The notes beneath the pieces are model-generated. The model worked only from the letters and a program-made list of their open reading frames with translations. It did no database searches and was not told the origin of the DNA. The position numbers and the translations under genes were made by a program. Of a stretch of DNA of 43,805 bases, positions 16,347 through 24,925 are shown in pieces (within the stretch, counting starts at the first letter, position 1; every line of letters begins with the position of its first letter). This DNA comes from Synergistaceae bacterium. GTDB taxonomy: Bacteria > Synergistota > Synergistia > Synergistales > Aminobacteriaceae. The DNA is taken from assembly GCA_017444345.1 (NCBI GenBank), contig JAFSWW010000095.1, positions 1-43,805 on the forward strand, read 5' to 3'.

Positions 16347-18185
16347 TTACTTTGTTATGTGCGATTTTGCATGACTGGGCGGAATATATTTTCCGTCTGA
16401 GTCCTTCTTTACGAGCTTGCCATTCTTGACTAAATCATTAGGCGTGTAAATATCGTTAATGTTCCAGCATCCGGGAGTCGGGACTGCGATATTTTCCATA
16501 ATTGCTTCGACTAAGAACGGGCGGCCGGCTTTGTTAGCTTCAACGGCTTTTGCGAGTGCGGGGGCGAGTTCGTCAGCTGAATTAACGCGGATTGATTCGA
16601 CTCCGTAACCTTTAGCGACTTCTGCCCAGTTTGGCGAATAGACTTCACCATTTGGAGTCTGGAAAGTTGTCCCGAATTTAGTATGATAATTTGCGTTCTC
16701 AAGTCCTGCTATAGTTCCGAATGCGCAATTATTCATAACAAGCCATGTGCAGGCGATTCCCTGTTCTACTGCTGTAGCCATACAAGTGGGATTTACGCCA
16801 AATCCGCCGTCGCCGATTAAAGCAAGACAAATTTTATCAGGAGCCGCAATTTTGCCGCCTAATACTGCACTCGCCCCGAATCCCATAGTTGCGAGTCCTG
16901 ACGAATGATGAACAGTTCCGGGGATTGTAATGTCATACTGCTGGGCGACTCCGTTTTTATTCCAGCCTACATCGGTGAAAATTAACGCGTCCTCAGGTAA
17001 TGCGGCCTTCAAGTCTTTAAGGATTCTCTGCGGAGTCATAGGGAATCGACTATCATTCGAGATTGCAACGTTTGAGGCTTTGAATTCTTCTTTTGCCTTT
17101 GCTATTTTCTCTCTGAGTCCTTCTCGTTTGATTCCATTCGGGCAAATTTTCTTTGCTTCGTCTAATATTTGTGCGAGTGCTAATTTCAAATCTGCTACTG
17201 CTCCAATTTCAACGGGGTAATTTCTGCCGATTTCCGACGGGTCTATATCTATCTGCAAAAATTTAGTAACTGACGGATCAAATGTAACTCCCTGATACCA
17301 GCTTGAGGAGTCGGCCTCCGCAAAACGTGTACCGAGCGCAAGAATTACATCAGCATTTAACGTGAATTCATGAGTATGAGCAAGTCCCCAGAATCCCGTC
17401 TGACCTATCATTAATGGGTGTAAATCACTGACACAGCCATGACCCATTAAAGTCCGTGAAATGGGAATATCAAGAAATTCTGCGAGTGCTGCCAGTTCAT
17501 TAGATGCCTGAGCAAGTAAGACTCCCCCGCCTGCGTGAATAACGGGACTCTTTGCCTCGACTAATTTTTTAGCGATTTCCTTTGCTGCTGCGGGATCAAG
17601 TGCCGGCTTCATAGTTATATGACTGTCATTATAAGTGCGTGCAAATAAGTCCGACTCAATTTCGCGCGACCATATATCCATAGGCATGTCAATTAAAACG
17701 GGTCCGGGGCGGCCTGACTCAGCGAGCCTGAATGCTTTATCAAGAATATCGGGCAGTGCTTCGGGGTCGTCAACTCTCCAACAGCGTTTACAAACCGGCT
17801 CAAGCATTCTATATTGAGTCGCGTCTCCGTGCATATTGACTTCTTGATGAGGGTGCTTGCCGTAATAATAACTGGGAACATCTCCGGCAAAAATTACCAT
17901 AGGAATCGAATCAAATGCGGCATTTGCTACACCGGTCAAAACGTTCGTAATTCCCGGGCCTAAGTGGCACATTACAACAGAAGCCTTGTGAGTTACCCGC
18001 GCATAACCGTCCGCAGCAGTTGAAGCTACAGCCTCATGACGATTTGATATATATTTAATTTTCTTGCTGCGTGAAAGTGCGTCAAGCATTCCAATTACAG
18101 TATGACCGCAAAGGCCAAATATATATTCTACTCCCCTGCGTTCGAGGTAATCGGTTATAAGCTCAGATACTAATTTTTTGCTCAT
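16347..18185 (-). CDS. Thiamine-diphosphate-dependent enzyme, acetolactate-synthase family
   Basis: 612 residues in three domains. N-terminal PYR domain with catalytic Glu51 (SNRHEAVASTAADGYARVT), a central Rossmann-like domain (about 190-330), and a C-terminal PP domain with the TPP motif GDGGFGV...MNN. The length fits acetolactate synthase, sulfoacetaldehyde acetyltransferase and 2-oxoacid decarboxylases. No regulatory subunit gene (ilvN) or other branched-chain genes are near, which argues against amino-acid biosynthesis. The acylating aldehyde dehydrogenase follows in the same operon, so a decarboxylase or carboligase that yields an aldehyde is the best guess. GGAGG precedes the ATG. Confidence 0.85.
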   Translation of the reverse strand: MSKKLVSELITDYLERRGVEYIFGLCGHTVIGMLDALSRSKKIKYISNRHEAVASTAADGYARVTHKASVVMCHLGPGITNVLTGVANAAFDSIPMVIFAGDVPSYYYGKHPHQEVNMHGDATQYRMLEPVCKRCWRVDDPEALPDILDKAFRLAESGRPGPVLIDMPMDIWSREIESDLFARTYNDSHITMKPALDPAAAKEIAKKLVEAKSPVIHAGGGVLLAQASNELAALAEFLDIPISRTLMGHGCVSDLHPLMIGQTGFWGLAHTHEFTLNADVILALGTRFAEADSSSWYQGVTFDPSVTKFLQIDIDPSEIGRNYPVEIGAVADLKLALAQILDEAKKICPNGIKREGLREKIAKAKEEFKASNVAISNDSRFPMTPQRILKDLKAALPEDALIFTDVGWNKNGVAQQYDITIPGTVHHSSGLATMGFGASAVLGGKIAAPDKICLALIGDGGFGVNPTCMATAVEQGIACTWLVMNNCAFGTIAGLENANYHTKFGTTFQTPNGEVYSPNWAEVAKGYGVESIRVNSADELAPALAKAVEANKAGRPFLVEAIMENIAVPTPGCWNINDIYTPNDLVKNGKLVKKDSDGKYIPPSHAKSHITK

Positions 18186-18363
18186 ACTGACAAATCCTCC
18201 TTATTAAAGATTAAAGATATAAAAATTTTCATGAAATTATGATATGTGAATAAAATATAACTCAAAAAAATTTTTAGTCAACGCGTTAAATACTTAGACT
18301 CTAAGTAAGAATATTTCTATTATATAATTTGCTAAATTTTTCACGAAAAGAAGGCGCATTAAA

Positions 18364-20219
18364 TTGTCAAGTAAGAAATTTTTTATATTCTCGTTAATTG
18401 CTGCGTCACTGCTATTTGCGATTTTTCAGGAGGCTGCGGAGGGGGCGGCGGCACTATTCTACAACCTGATAATGATGACTCAGGCGAAAAAGTACAGACA
18501 GGCTCAGACCTCGAAAAATTTTTTATAAGCAATGACCATATTGCAATACTCAACGAAATTATTTCAGAGCAAAGTCTTAATCCCCCGCTTAAAGGTCAGA
18601 ATATAGGCGGCAAAATTATTTTATTTACATCAGAATCAAATTTCACGGACACTGATATAAATTTATCTGACGCACTCAAGAACGGCTATACAATCGGGCT
18701 TATATATGCAAATGAATCACGAATTAATGAATGCTTGAGTCTACTCGGAGTCAATAATAAATATACAGCCCCTGCGAATCAAAATAATTCTAACGTAGAA
18801 ATTTTTGCAATATCCCAGCGCGAAATTAGCGGACTTGACAAGACATTTATTTATACAACGCCTCATCTCAGCAATTTAACGAAAAATAGCAGCGATAACG
18901 AAGAACCCGAAGATCATGACTGTGTAAATATTAATATCAGCAATGACGAACAAATTACGAATCAAATCAGCGGGGATAAATCGGACATTTTGCCGCCTGA
19001 ATTCACGCGTGAAGATTTCAACAGGAACAGGGTAAAAGATTTCTTGCAGTGGGTAGTAAGTCTTGATATATTGCCGGATAATAAATTCAATAGCAGCACG
19101 GAAGATTGAACGAACCTTGTAGCAGGCAAGAATTATCAATTTAGTTTCACTTATACGTCAAGCGGCGAATACAAATGGGACTATTACCCGAACCGGCCGA
19201 ATTTATTAAATTATACTGTCTATTCTGTGCATTCATTTGCTGACGGGACGGACTATTATTTAATCAAGCTCAACAGCACAACAAATCCATCTAATCAATT
19301 TGCGGACGTAACTAACCGGGAAATTTGCGGAGATAACTACAAAAGTAATCATGTTTCAGGCTACACACGCCAGCTTTACTGGTCTCACAGTGTGAGTGAC
19401 TCGGCACATAATGACGACGTTACAATTATTCAGCACAGCCCCGAAACTTTGAACTCTTCAAGGACTCATTCAGAAGGATTTACCCATAATTTTAGCGGGA
19501 GTATAGGCTTCAGCGGCACAAATGCAAGCGGGAGTTTTTCCGGCGGAGTAAGCTATTCAACTACTGACACTACGACAATTTATGACTATGTAGTTAATAA
19601 TCGCTGCCTCGAAGATAATTTAAGCACTGCGAGATGGGCTTATGTATTCTCTTTGCCTGCTGACGGAGAAGATCATATAAATCTAACTGATGATTATCAG
19701 GAAGTAAACGCGACAACTGCATCAAGAACTACTCACACAGCCCATATAGATTGGATTTATGCAGTAAAGCCCGTTTACTGGGATACTCATAATAAACTCA
19801 ATATAGGCGCAATGTATAGCTTTATGGACGGCAAGACTAACGGCAAACATTTCTGGATTCTCTGGTATCATCACAGCAGGGACGATTATTCATATGACTG
19901 GGTAAATAATGAATTTTTCTTGACGCTTGATAAGCCGCATCATATTGCAATAAATAACAGCGCAAATGTAAATCTCACAAAATCAGCAGGTCAGGGAACA
20001 TTTAATTTATTATCCGATAAAAGCTGGGAGATAACAGCCGATCAAGACTGGATCACAAGTTTTAATTACACGAGCGGTGAAGGAACCGGCGACTCACCTG
20101 TTGCTATATTATATGACGTAGCAGAGAACACTACGGGAGTAATACGCAATGCAAATATAATCATCACAGCGAGCGACGGCGAAAAATGCACAGTTAAGAT
20201 CAGTCAATCAGGAAATTAA
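18364..20219 (+). pseudogene. Broken lipoprotein gene with C-terminal BACON-like domain
   Basis: A TTG at 18364, ten bases after AAGAAGG, starts a lipoprotein signal (KKFFIFSLIAASLLFAIF), but one base is missing at the T5 run 18422-18426; restoring it gives FSGGC, a good lipobox, followed by a Gly run and an acidic linker. From there one frame runs to an in-frame TGA at 19105-19107 (FNSSTED, stop, TNLVAGKNYQFSF) and continues without change to 20219. The second part holds a Ser/Gly-rich beta region and a BACON-like domain (SDKSWEITADQDWI...CTVKISQSG), usually found in surface proteins. One deletion plus one nonsense codon mark a decaying or switched-off surface lipoprotein. The part from 19227 has no good ribosome site. 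Confidence 0.75.
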
Positions 20220-20227
20220 TTTATTAT

Positions 20228-20269
20228 GCGGCTATAGTTATAAGCGTAATATCAGGAAATTATAGCCGC
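20228..20269. terminator. Bidirectional terminator hairpin
   Basis: Perfect 9-bp stem GCGGCTATA/TATAGCCGC with a 24-base loop, between the plus-strand lipoprotein pseudogene and the minus-strand methyltransferase gene. T-rich stretches flank it only loosely. Confidence 0.7.
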
Positions 20270-20285
20270 TTTCACTCATAAAAAT

Positions 20286-21172
20286 TTATTTTTTCATGAA
20301 TACAAAATTTGTATCTTGTGTATCTTCTCTAATTTCGTCAATGACTTCAAGCTCTGAGCCTCTCACTACATGGCCGGTATATCCCATATCATGAAGCAAA
20401 TTAAATACTTCGCAAGCCTCATGACCGAGCGCCCGGCACCATTTACGCAAAATTTCAATAAATATAACCGGTGATTTATTGCGCAAAAATTTTTCTCCGC
20501 CCCTCAATACAAAGAGTTCTGAGCCTTCAACATCAATTTTTATGACATCAGGATAAATATTATTATAATCAACAAAATCATCAAGCCTGATAAAATTAGC
20601 TCTCTCTTTATGGCCTGTACCTCGTATATTTCTAAGAGACCCTGCGCCGCTTTCTGACTCGTTAAAATACATTTCCTGCGTACTCTCATGATCAGAGAAT
20701 CCAAAATTATGAGCCGCAATATTAATACAAGAATTTAATGCAATATTACGCAAAAATTTCATATAAGTGTGATTAATGGGCTCAAACGAGAAAATTTCAG
20801 CATTCGGGTTAGTTTTGCCGCAAATTAAAGAATAATAGCCCGCATTTGCTCCGACATCAAAGAAAGTTTTACAAGTTTTTATGCTGTCTATCAACTTGCG
20901 CGAGTAATCCCCTTCAACATCATAGAAGCAAAGTGCTTGAGTACACGGCGAAGAAATATCATTTACATCAACGAACATTTTAATCGGGACTGAATCAAAT
21001 TCGCATGTTATGCCCCCCCCCCCCTAGTCATATTTACTGATTTTACATCAGTATTTGCCATTAGATCGCCTATTTCAGCGAGCAGAGTCAAAGACTTGTG
21101 AATGCTTTCACGATAATCAGGTTTGCTGATACTGCCTGATAAATAACTTGCGCGTAAATCTCTTAGTGCCAT
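20286..21172 (-). CDS. FkbM-family methyltransferase, out of frame at a G12 tract
   Basis: The real start is ATG 21172, eight bases after GGAGG (MALRDLRASYLSG). After about 48 codons comes a run of 12 G on the coding strand. With 12 G the frame reaches TAA two codons later; with 10 or 13 it runs on through SVPIKMFVDVND into the SAM-binding motif FFDVGANAGYYSL and VIKIDVEGSELFVLRGG, as in FkbM O-methyltransferases. So the copy sequenced is in the off state, unless translation restarts at ATG 20978. It is last in the 29598-20286 glycan operon and would O-methylate a sugar of the surface glycan. Confidence 0.85.
21013..21024 (-). repeat. Poly-G tract (G12) in the methyltransferase gene
   Basis: Twelve G on the coding strand, the longest homopolymer of its kind in the window, placed near the gene start where slippage switches translation fully on or off. 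Confidence 0.93.
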
Positions 21173-21193
21173 AATAACGCCTCCATATAAATA

Positions 21194-22252
21194 TTAAATT
21201 TTCCTGCTGTCTATTACGAGCTTGAATCCTTCTTTTGCGCTAATTTCAGGACTCCAGCCTAGACTCATTATTTTATGAATATCAGGCGGATAATCTGCTC
21301 GTTCAGGACTCAATCTGTAGCCTTTATCATTGCGGGATTTATATATGACCTGTAAATTTTTTTCCGGGTATAAATCAGCTAGAATATTTGCGAGTTCCCT
21401 AATTGAGAGCCATTGATTTATATTTGCGAGATTATAGGACTCTCCTGCTTGGCCGTCCAGTAAAACAAGAAACATTGCATTAACCGCGTCAGTGATATAA
21501 CAAAATGCGCGTCTTGCTGCTCCGTCGCTGGTCATGATAATATTTTCGTTATTAATCACATTGCGCACAAACTCAGAGAAAGCCCGTTTATCTTGATCTA
21601 TATCCATTGTAGGGCCGTAAGTGTGATAGATTCTTATTGATTTAGCCGGTATATTATATTCGCTGAAATAAGCATGACACAAAGCCTCCCCGCAGCGTTT
21701 TGACTCGCCGTAAGAATTCCCGTTGTCAAGAAAATTCATAGAGCCTATATTATTTTCGCTTGCTGATGAGTTTATAGACCCGTAGACGCTCCCGGAACTG
21801 AAAAAAAGAAAACTTTTAACATGAAAATTTTTAGCGTATTCAAGTAAATTATATGTGCCTATTACATTTGGTAAAATCACTTCGACGGGGATTTGATTAT
21901 AATATTGAGGACTCGCGGGGCTTGCTGCATGAATAATATAATCGACTCGTTGATTTATTGAAATATTATTATTTACGTCATCGAGAATCAAATTAAAATA
22001 TTTTTTTCTTGCATAAATTCCGAAACGATTCAGAGCCTTTGTTTTGTCGCGAACATTAGCAAAAATTTTTATCCCGTAATTATGGCATTCATTTAAGAAA
22101 ATCAAGAAATATGTCAAGTAAGAAGCAAGCATTCCGGACGCTCCTGTGATATAAAAACTTGAATCCTTCAAACGTTCGGGATTCTTGAAAGAGTGATAAA
22201 TTTTTGCCATATCAGATTTTATTACTTGATTGTCGAGAAAATTACGCAGCAT
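21194..22252 (-). CDS. Sugar-nucleotide SDR, UDP-glucuronate-decarboxylase/epimerase-like
   Basis: 352 residues of the extended SDR family. GASGMLASYL lies unusually deep (about residue 40), after a 35-residue N-terminal extension. Further motifs are DYIIHAASPASPQYY, SSGSVYG, the active site YGESK and RIYHTYGP. The HAASPASP and Tyr-Thr-Tyr-Gly-Pro signatures resemble UDP-xylose synthase. It begins inside the last codons of the preceding SDR gene (11-base overlap), so its translation may depend on that gene's reading frame through the G9 tract. Product unknown; a step on a nucleotide sugar is certain in kind. Confidence 0.83.
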   Translation of the reverse strand: MLRNFLDNQVIKSDMAKIYHSFKNPERLKDSSFYITGASGMLASYLTYFLIFLNECHNYGIKIFANVRDKTKALNRFGIYARKKYFNLILDDVNNNISINQRVDYIIHAASPASPQYYNQIPVEVILPNVIGTYNLLEYAKNFHVKSFLFFSSGSVYGSINSSASENNIGSMNFLDNGNSYGESKRCGEALCHAYFSEYNIPAKSIRIYHTYGPTMDIDQDKRAFSEFVRNVINNENIIMTSDGAARRAFCYITDAVNAMFLVLLDGQAGESYNLANINQWLSIRELANILADLYPEKNLQVIYKSRNDKGYRLSPERADYPPDIHKIMSLGWSPEISAKEGFKLVIDSRKI

Positions 22253-23243
22253 TCTCCGCCGCCCTCCCTGTGAATGTGAAAATATTATTAGAGAGGGCAG
22301 ACGCTTTATTAATTACTAAGCGATAATACCCCCCCCCGTAAGTAATTTTAACTATTTTATTTATGCCATCGCTGAAATTAATAGACGGTTTGAATCCAGT
22401 ATCACGAGTCAATTTGCTAATATCTGCGCACATACTAGGCGGGACATTATTTATATAAGGCACTTCACCGAATCCGAGTTCAGATTTTGAGCCGGTTATT
22501 TCTTTCATGGCCTGAATATAATATTTTATTGTCTGAGATTGTCCGCTCCCTAAACAGTAAATTTCTGACTTGTAAGAATCAAACTCTCCCAGTAAGTAAA
22601 ACGCCCTCGCTGCATCATCACAATATAAATAATCCCATTTTTGAATTCCCTGAGTCAGTGAGCAGTGTTCATTATGAATTAATTTCTTGAGAGTGCTTAT
22701 AATCATTGACTCGGAGCTGTCATTTATTCCGTAAGTGCTGAATATACGGACATGAGCGAAATTTATAGATAAATTCCTGCATTCAAGAGCGCATAATTTA
22801 CCCGCTGCCAGTTTGCTGATTCCGTAGGCTGTAATAGGATTCGCGTAAGTCTCCGGTGTAGTAAATTCCTCTTCATGAATTCCGTATTCAGCTTGAGAGC
22901 CTGCGAATATAAATTTTTGACAGTGAAATTTTTTAGCGAGTCTTGCTGCCTTTATTGAATGAATTATATTTATTGCTTGAGATTCTGGGTCATTGCGTCC
23001 GGCCTTATTCGTAGCTTCCCAGCCGAAATGATAAAAGACTTCGCAGTCAGGGAGTCCCGATAAATTTTCAAGTTCTGACAAATCGCACTCGATTATATTT
23101 ATAAATTTTGACTCGGGAATGCGGTTTATTTTGCCTGAATGTCGCCTCACAAGAGCATAAATATTTATTTCGTGTTTAATGCATTCATTTATAAGCGACA
23201 CACCTAACATGCTTGTAGCTCCGGTTAAAATAATATTCTTCAC
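22242..23243 (-). CDS. Sugar-nucleotide SDR, dideoxyhexose 4-reductase-like, with 3' G9 tract
   Basis: An NAD(P)-dependent SDR: GATSMLGVSL, YHFGWEATN, GSQAEYG, active site YGISK, RIFSTYG, then TQGIQKWDYLYCDDAARAFY and SELGFGEVPY. The last two blocks parallel abequose/paratose synthase, so it probably reduces a 4-keto sugar, perhaps the product of the neighbouring split transketolase. The SDR part ends near GINKIVKI. A run of nine G follows, and in this count the frame continues for about 30 extra residues to a stop overlapping the next gene; with 8 or 10 G it would stop within 4-9 codons of the tract. Confidence 0.82.
   Translation of the reverse strand: MKNIILTGATSMLGVSLINECIKHEINIYALVRRHSGKINRIPESKFINIIECDLSELENLSGLPDCEVFYHFGWEATNKAGRNDPESQAINIIHSIKAARLAKKFHCQKFIFAGSQAEYGIHEEEFTTPETYANPITAYGISKLAAGKLCALECRNLSINFAHVRIFSTYGINDSSESMIISTLKKLIHNEHCSLTQGIQKWDYLYCDDAARAFYLLGEFDSYKSEIYCLGSGQSQTIKYYIQAMKEITGSKSELGFGEVPYINNVPPSMCADISKLTRDTGFKPSINFSDGINKIVKITYGGGYYRLVINKASALSNNIFTFTGRAAENAA
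22329..22337 (-). repeat. Poly-G tract (G9) at the 3' end of an SDR gene
   Basis: Nine G on the coding strand, after the last conserved SDR residues. Its length decides the C-terminal tail and how close translation ends to the next gene's start. Confidence 0.92.
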
Positions 23244-24127
23244 TTGATCAACTCCTTCAGATTCAGGCCGTTATTGTCCCTATAATAGTCTTGAGATCCG
23301 TATAATTTGCTTGAATATCCATGTGCATATAAAATTTTAAAATTTTCGGGAATAATTCCGGACTCTAACATAATCGCGCTGAACTGTTCACCGAGTCCGC
23401 CCGTCTTTACGTGATCTTCAATTATGAAAAGTGTATCACAATTCTTTATATCGTTAAATAATTCAAATGGGACTGAATTAATCTCAAGCGGCAAAACTCC
23501 GCAGGCCCATACAGAAAAATTTTTATCGCGGCAAAAATGTAACACACTCCCGGCCATGTTGCCAATTACGAGAATGACTCCGGCAGAACCTGATATTAAT
23601 TTGCGGAACGGGGCAAAATTTTCGTGTTTATAATTATCGCCATTAAAAGACTCATCGCGGCCAAGTCTTATATAAACAGGGTGCTGGAATTTTATTATAT
23701 TATTCACGAGTCCTGTCATATCATCAGCAAAAGAAGGCACAAAAATTTTCATATTCTGCAAAGTGCTTAGAGTCCCGTAATCTTCTAATGCGTGATGAGT
23801 CGGCCCTGAATTACCATAGCCGTAACCTGCTCCGCTGCCGATCAAGCAAACCTGTAAATCATGAAGACAAATATCATTGCGAATCTGTTCAAACGCCCTA
23901 GCATAAATAAACGGTGAAATACTATACACGAACGGACGCAAACCCATTTTTGCGAGACCTGCAGCAAGTGAAATCATATTCTGTTCAGCTATTCCGGCAT
24001 TTATGAATCTCTCGCCGAGTACATTTTGAAGCGGCTCAAGTGCGTTAAATCCTAAATCGCCGGTCAATACACAAAATTTCGGGTCATCTTTATAACTAAG
24101 CAGCGAATTTATAAGACTCTTGCGCAT
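23240..24127 (-). CDS. Transketolase-like protein, C-terminal (PYR) subunit
   Basis: 295 residues matching the second half of transketolase/DXP synthase. Catalytic Glu is in INAGIAEQNMISLAAGLA; YARAFEQIRNDICLHD and GSGAGYGYGNSGPTHHALED follow; the C-terminal swivelling domain is present. It pairs with the N-terminal subunit just upstream (19-base overlap). Split two-gene transketolases in sugar operons are thought to act on special substrates. Here the pair lies directly between rfbH and a 4-ketoreductase-like SDR gene, so transfer of a two-carbon unit onto a CDP-4-keto sugar is the working idea; pentose-phosphate metabolism is less likely in this place. Confidence 0.88.
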   Translation of the reverse strand: MRKSLINSLLSYKDDPKFCVLTGDLGFNALEPLQNVLGERFINAGIAEQNMISLAAGLAKMGLRPFVYSISPFIYARAFEQIRNDICLHDLQVCLIGSGAGYGYGNSGPTHHALEDYGTLSTLQNMKIFVPSFADDMTGLVNNIIKFQHPVYIRLGRDESFNGDNYKHENFAPFRKLISGSAGVILVIGNMAGSVLHFCRDKNFSVWACGVLPLEINSVPFELFNDIKNCDTLFIIEDHVKTGGLGEQFSAIMLESGIIPENFKILYAHGYSSKLYGSQDYYRDNNGLNLKELIK

Positions 24128-24900
24128 TGTAAGGCCTCCTTGTAAATTTGTCCGTCGACTTTGATATAGTGAGATTCTAAAGTGTCTTGATAGATTCCCA
24201 TTCCCTCGCCCTTAATAGAATTTACCAGCAAAGCACAAGGCACTTCAGGATTAATACACGTTAAATTCTCGAATAATAAATCAAAATCGTGTACATCACA
24301 TTTTTTAACGTCAGCACCGAACGCCTTTATTCTTGACTCGAGTCCTTCAATTCCATAGCCTATTACTTTTTTTACTGAGCCAAAGCCCTGCCAGTTATTA
24401 CAGTCAATTATGAGCGATAAATTTTTGAGTTTATGAGAGACCGCAAAATTTAAAGCCTCCCAGCACGCGCCCTCTTGGAATTCGCCGTCTCCGCAAATGC
24501 AGAATACACGCCCGGACTCGTTCATAAAATTTTTAGCCAACGCACAGCCCGCAGCAAGTGAAAGCCCATGACCTAGACTCCCAGTTCCAAAGGGTGCAAA
24601 ATTTACGAGATCTACAGGGGGATGAGCTCCGAGTTTGACTCCGTCTTGACAGCAATTTTTTATATCAGAGTCGCTTATATAGCCCCGTAAAGCAAGAACG
24701 CAATACAAAGCTGAAACTGTATGACCCTTTGAGAGAATTAATAAATCTTGATTTGCGTCAAATATTCCGGAAAATAATACATAAAGCACAGGCAGAATCG
24801 AAATACTCCCGCCCGTGTGTACCATGCCAGAGTCTTTGTGAAGAGTCAATAATTTAATGTATAATTCGCGATATTCTTCACGTGAAAAATTTTTATTCAT
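24109..24900 (-). CDS. Transketolase-like protein, N-terminal (TPP-binding) subunit
   Basis: 263 residues from ATG 24900; a GTG 12 bases earlier lies inside the AGG ribosome site. It shows ILSKGHTVSALYCVLA, GSLGHGLSLAAGCALA and the TPP/Mg motif GDGEFQEGACWEALNFA...IDCNN. It lacks the PYR half, which is supplied by the next gene. All residues expected for cofactor binding are present, so the split pair should be active. It follows rfbH by 25 bases. Confidence 0.88.
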   Translation of the reverse strand: MNKNFSREEYRELYIKLLTLHKDSGMVHTGGSISILPVLYVLFSGIFDANQDLLILSKGHTVSALYCVLALRGYISDSDIKNCCQDGVKLGAHPPVDLVNFAPFGTGSLGHGLSLAAGCALAKNFMNESGRVFCICGDGEFQEGACWEALNFAVSHKLKNLSLIIDCNNWQGFGSVKKVIGYGIEGLESRIKAFGADVKKCDVHDFDLLFENLTCINPEVPCALLVNSIKGEGMGIYQDTLESHYIKVDGQIYKEALQCARVL

Positions 24901-24925
24901 AAATTGCCGCACCTGCTATTAAAAT

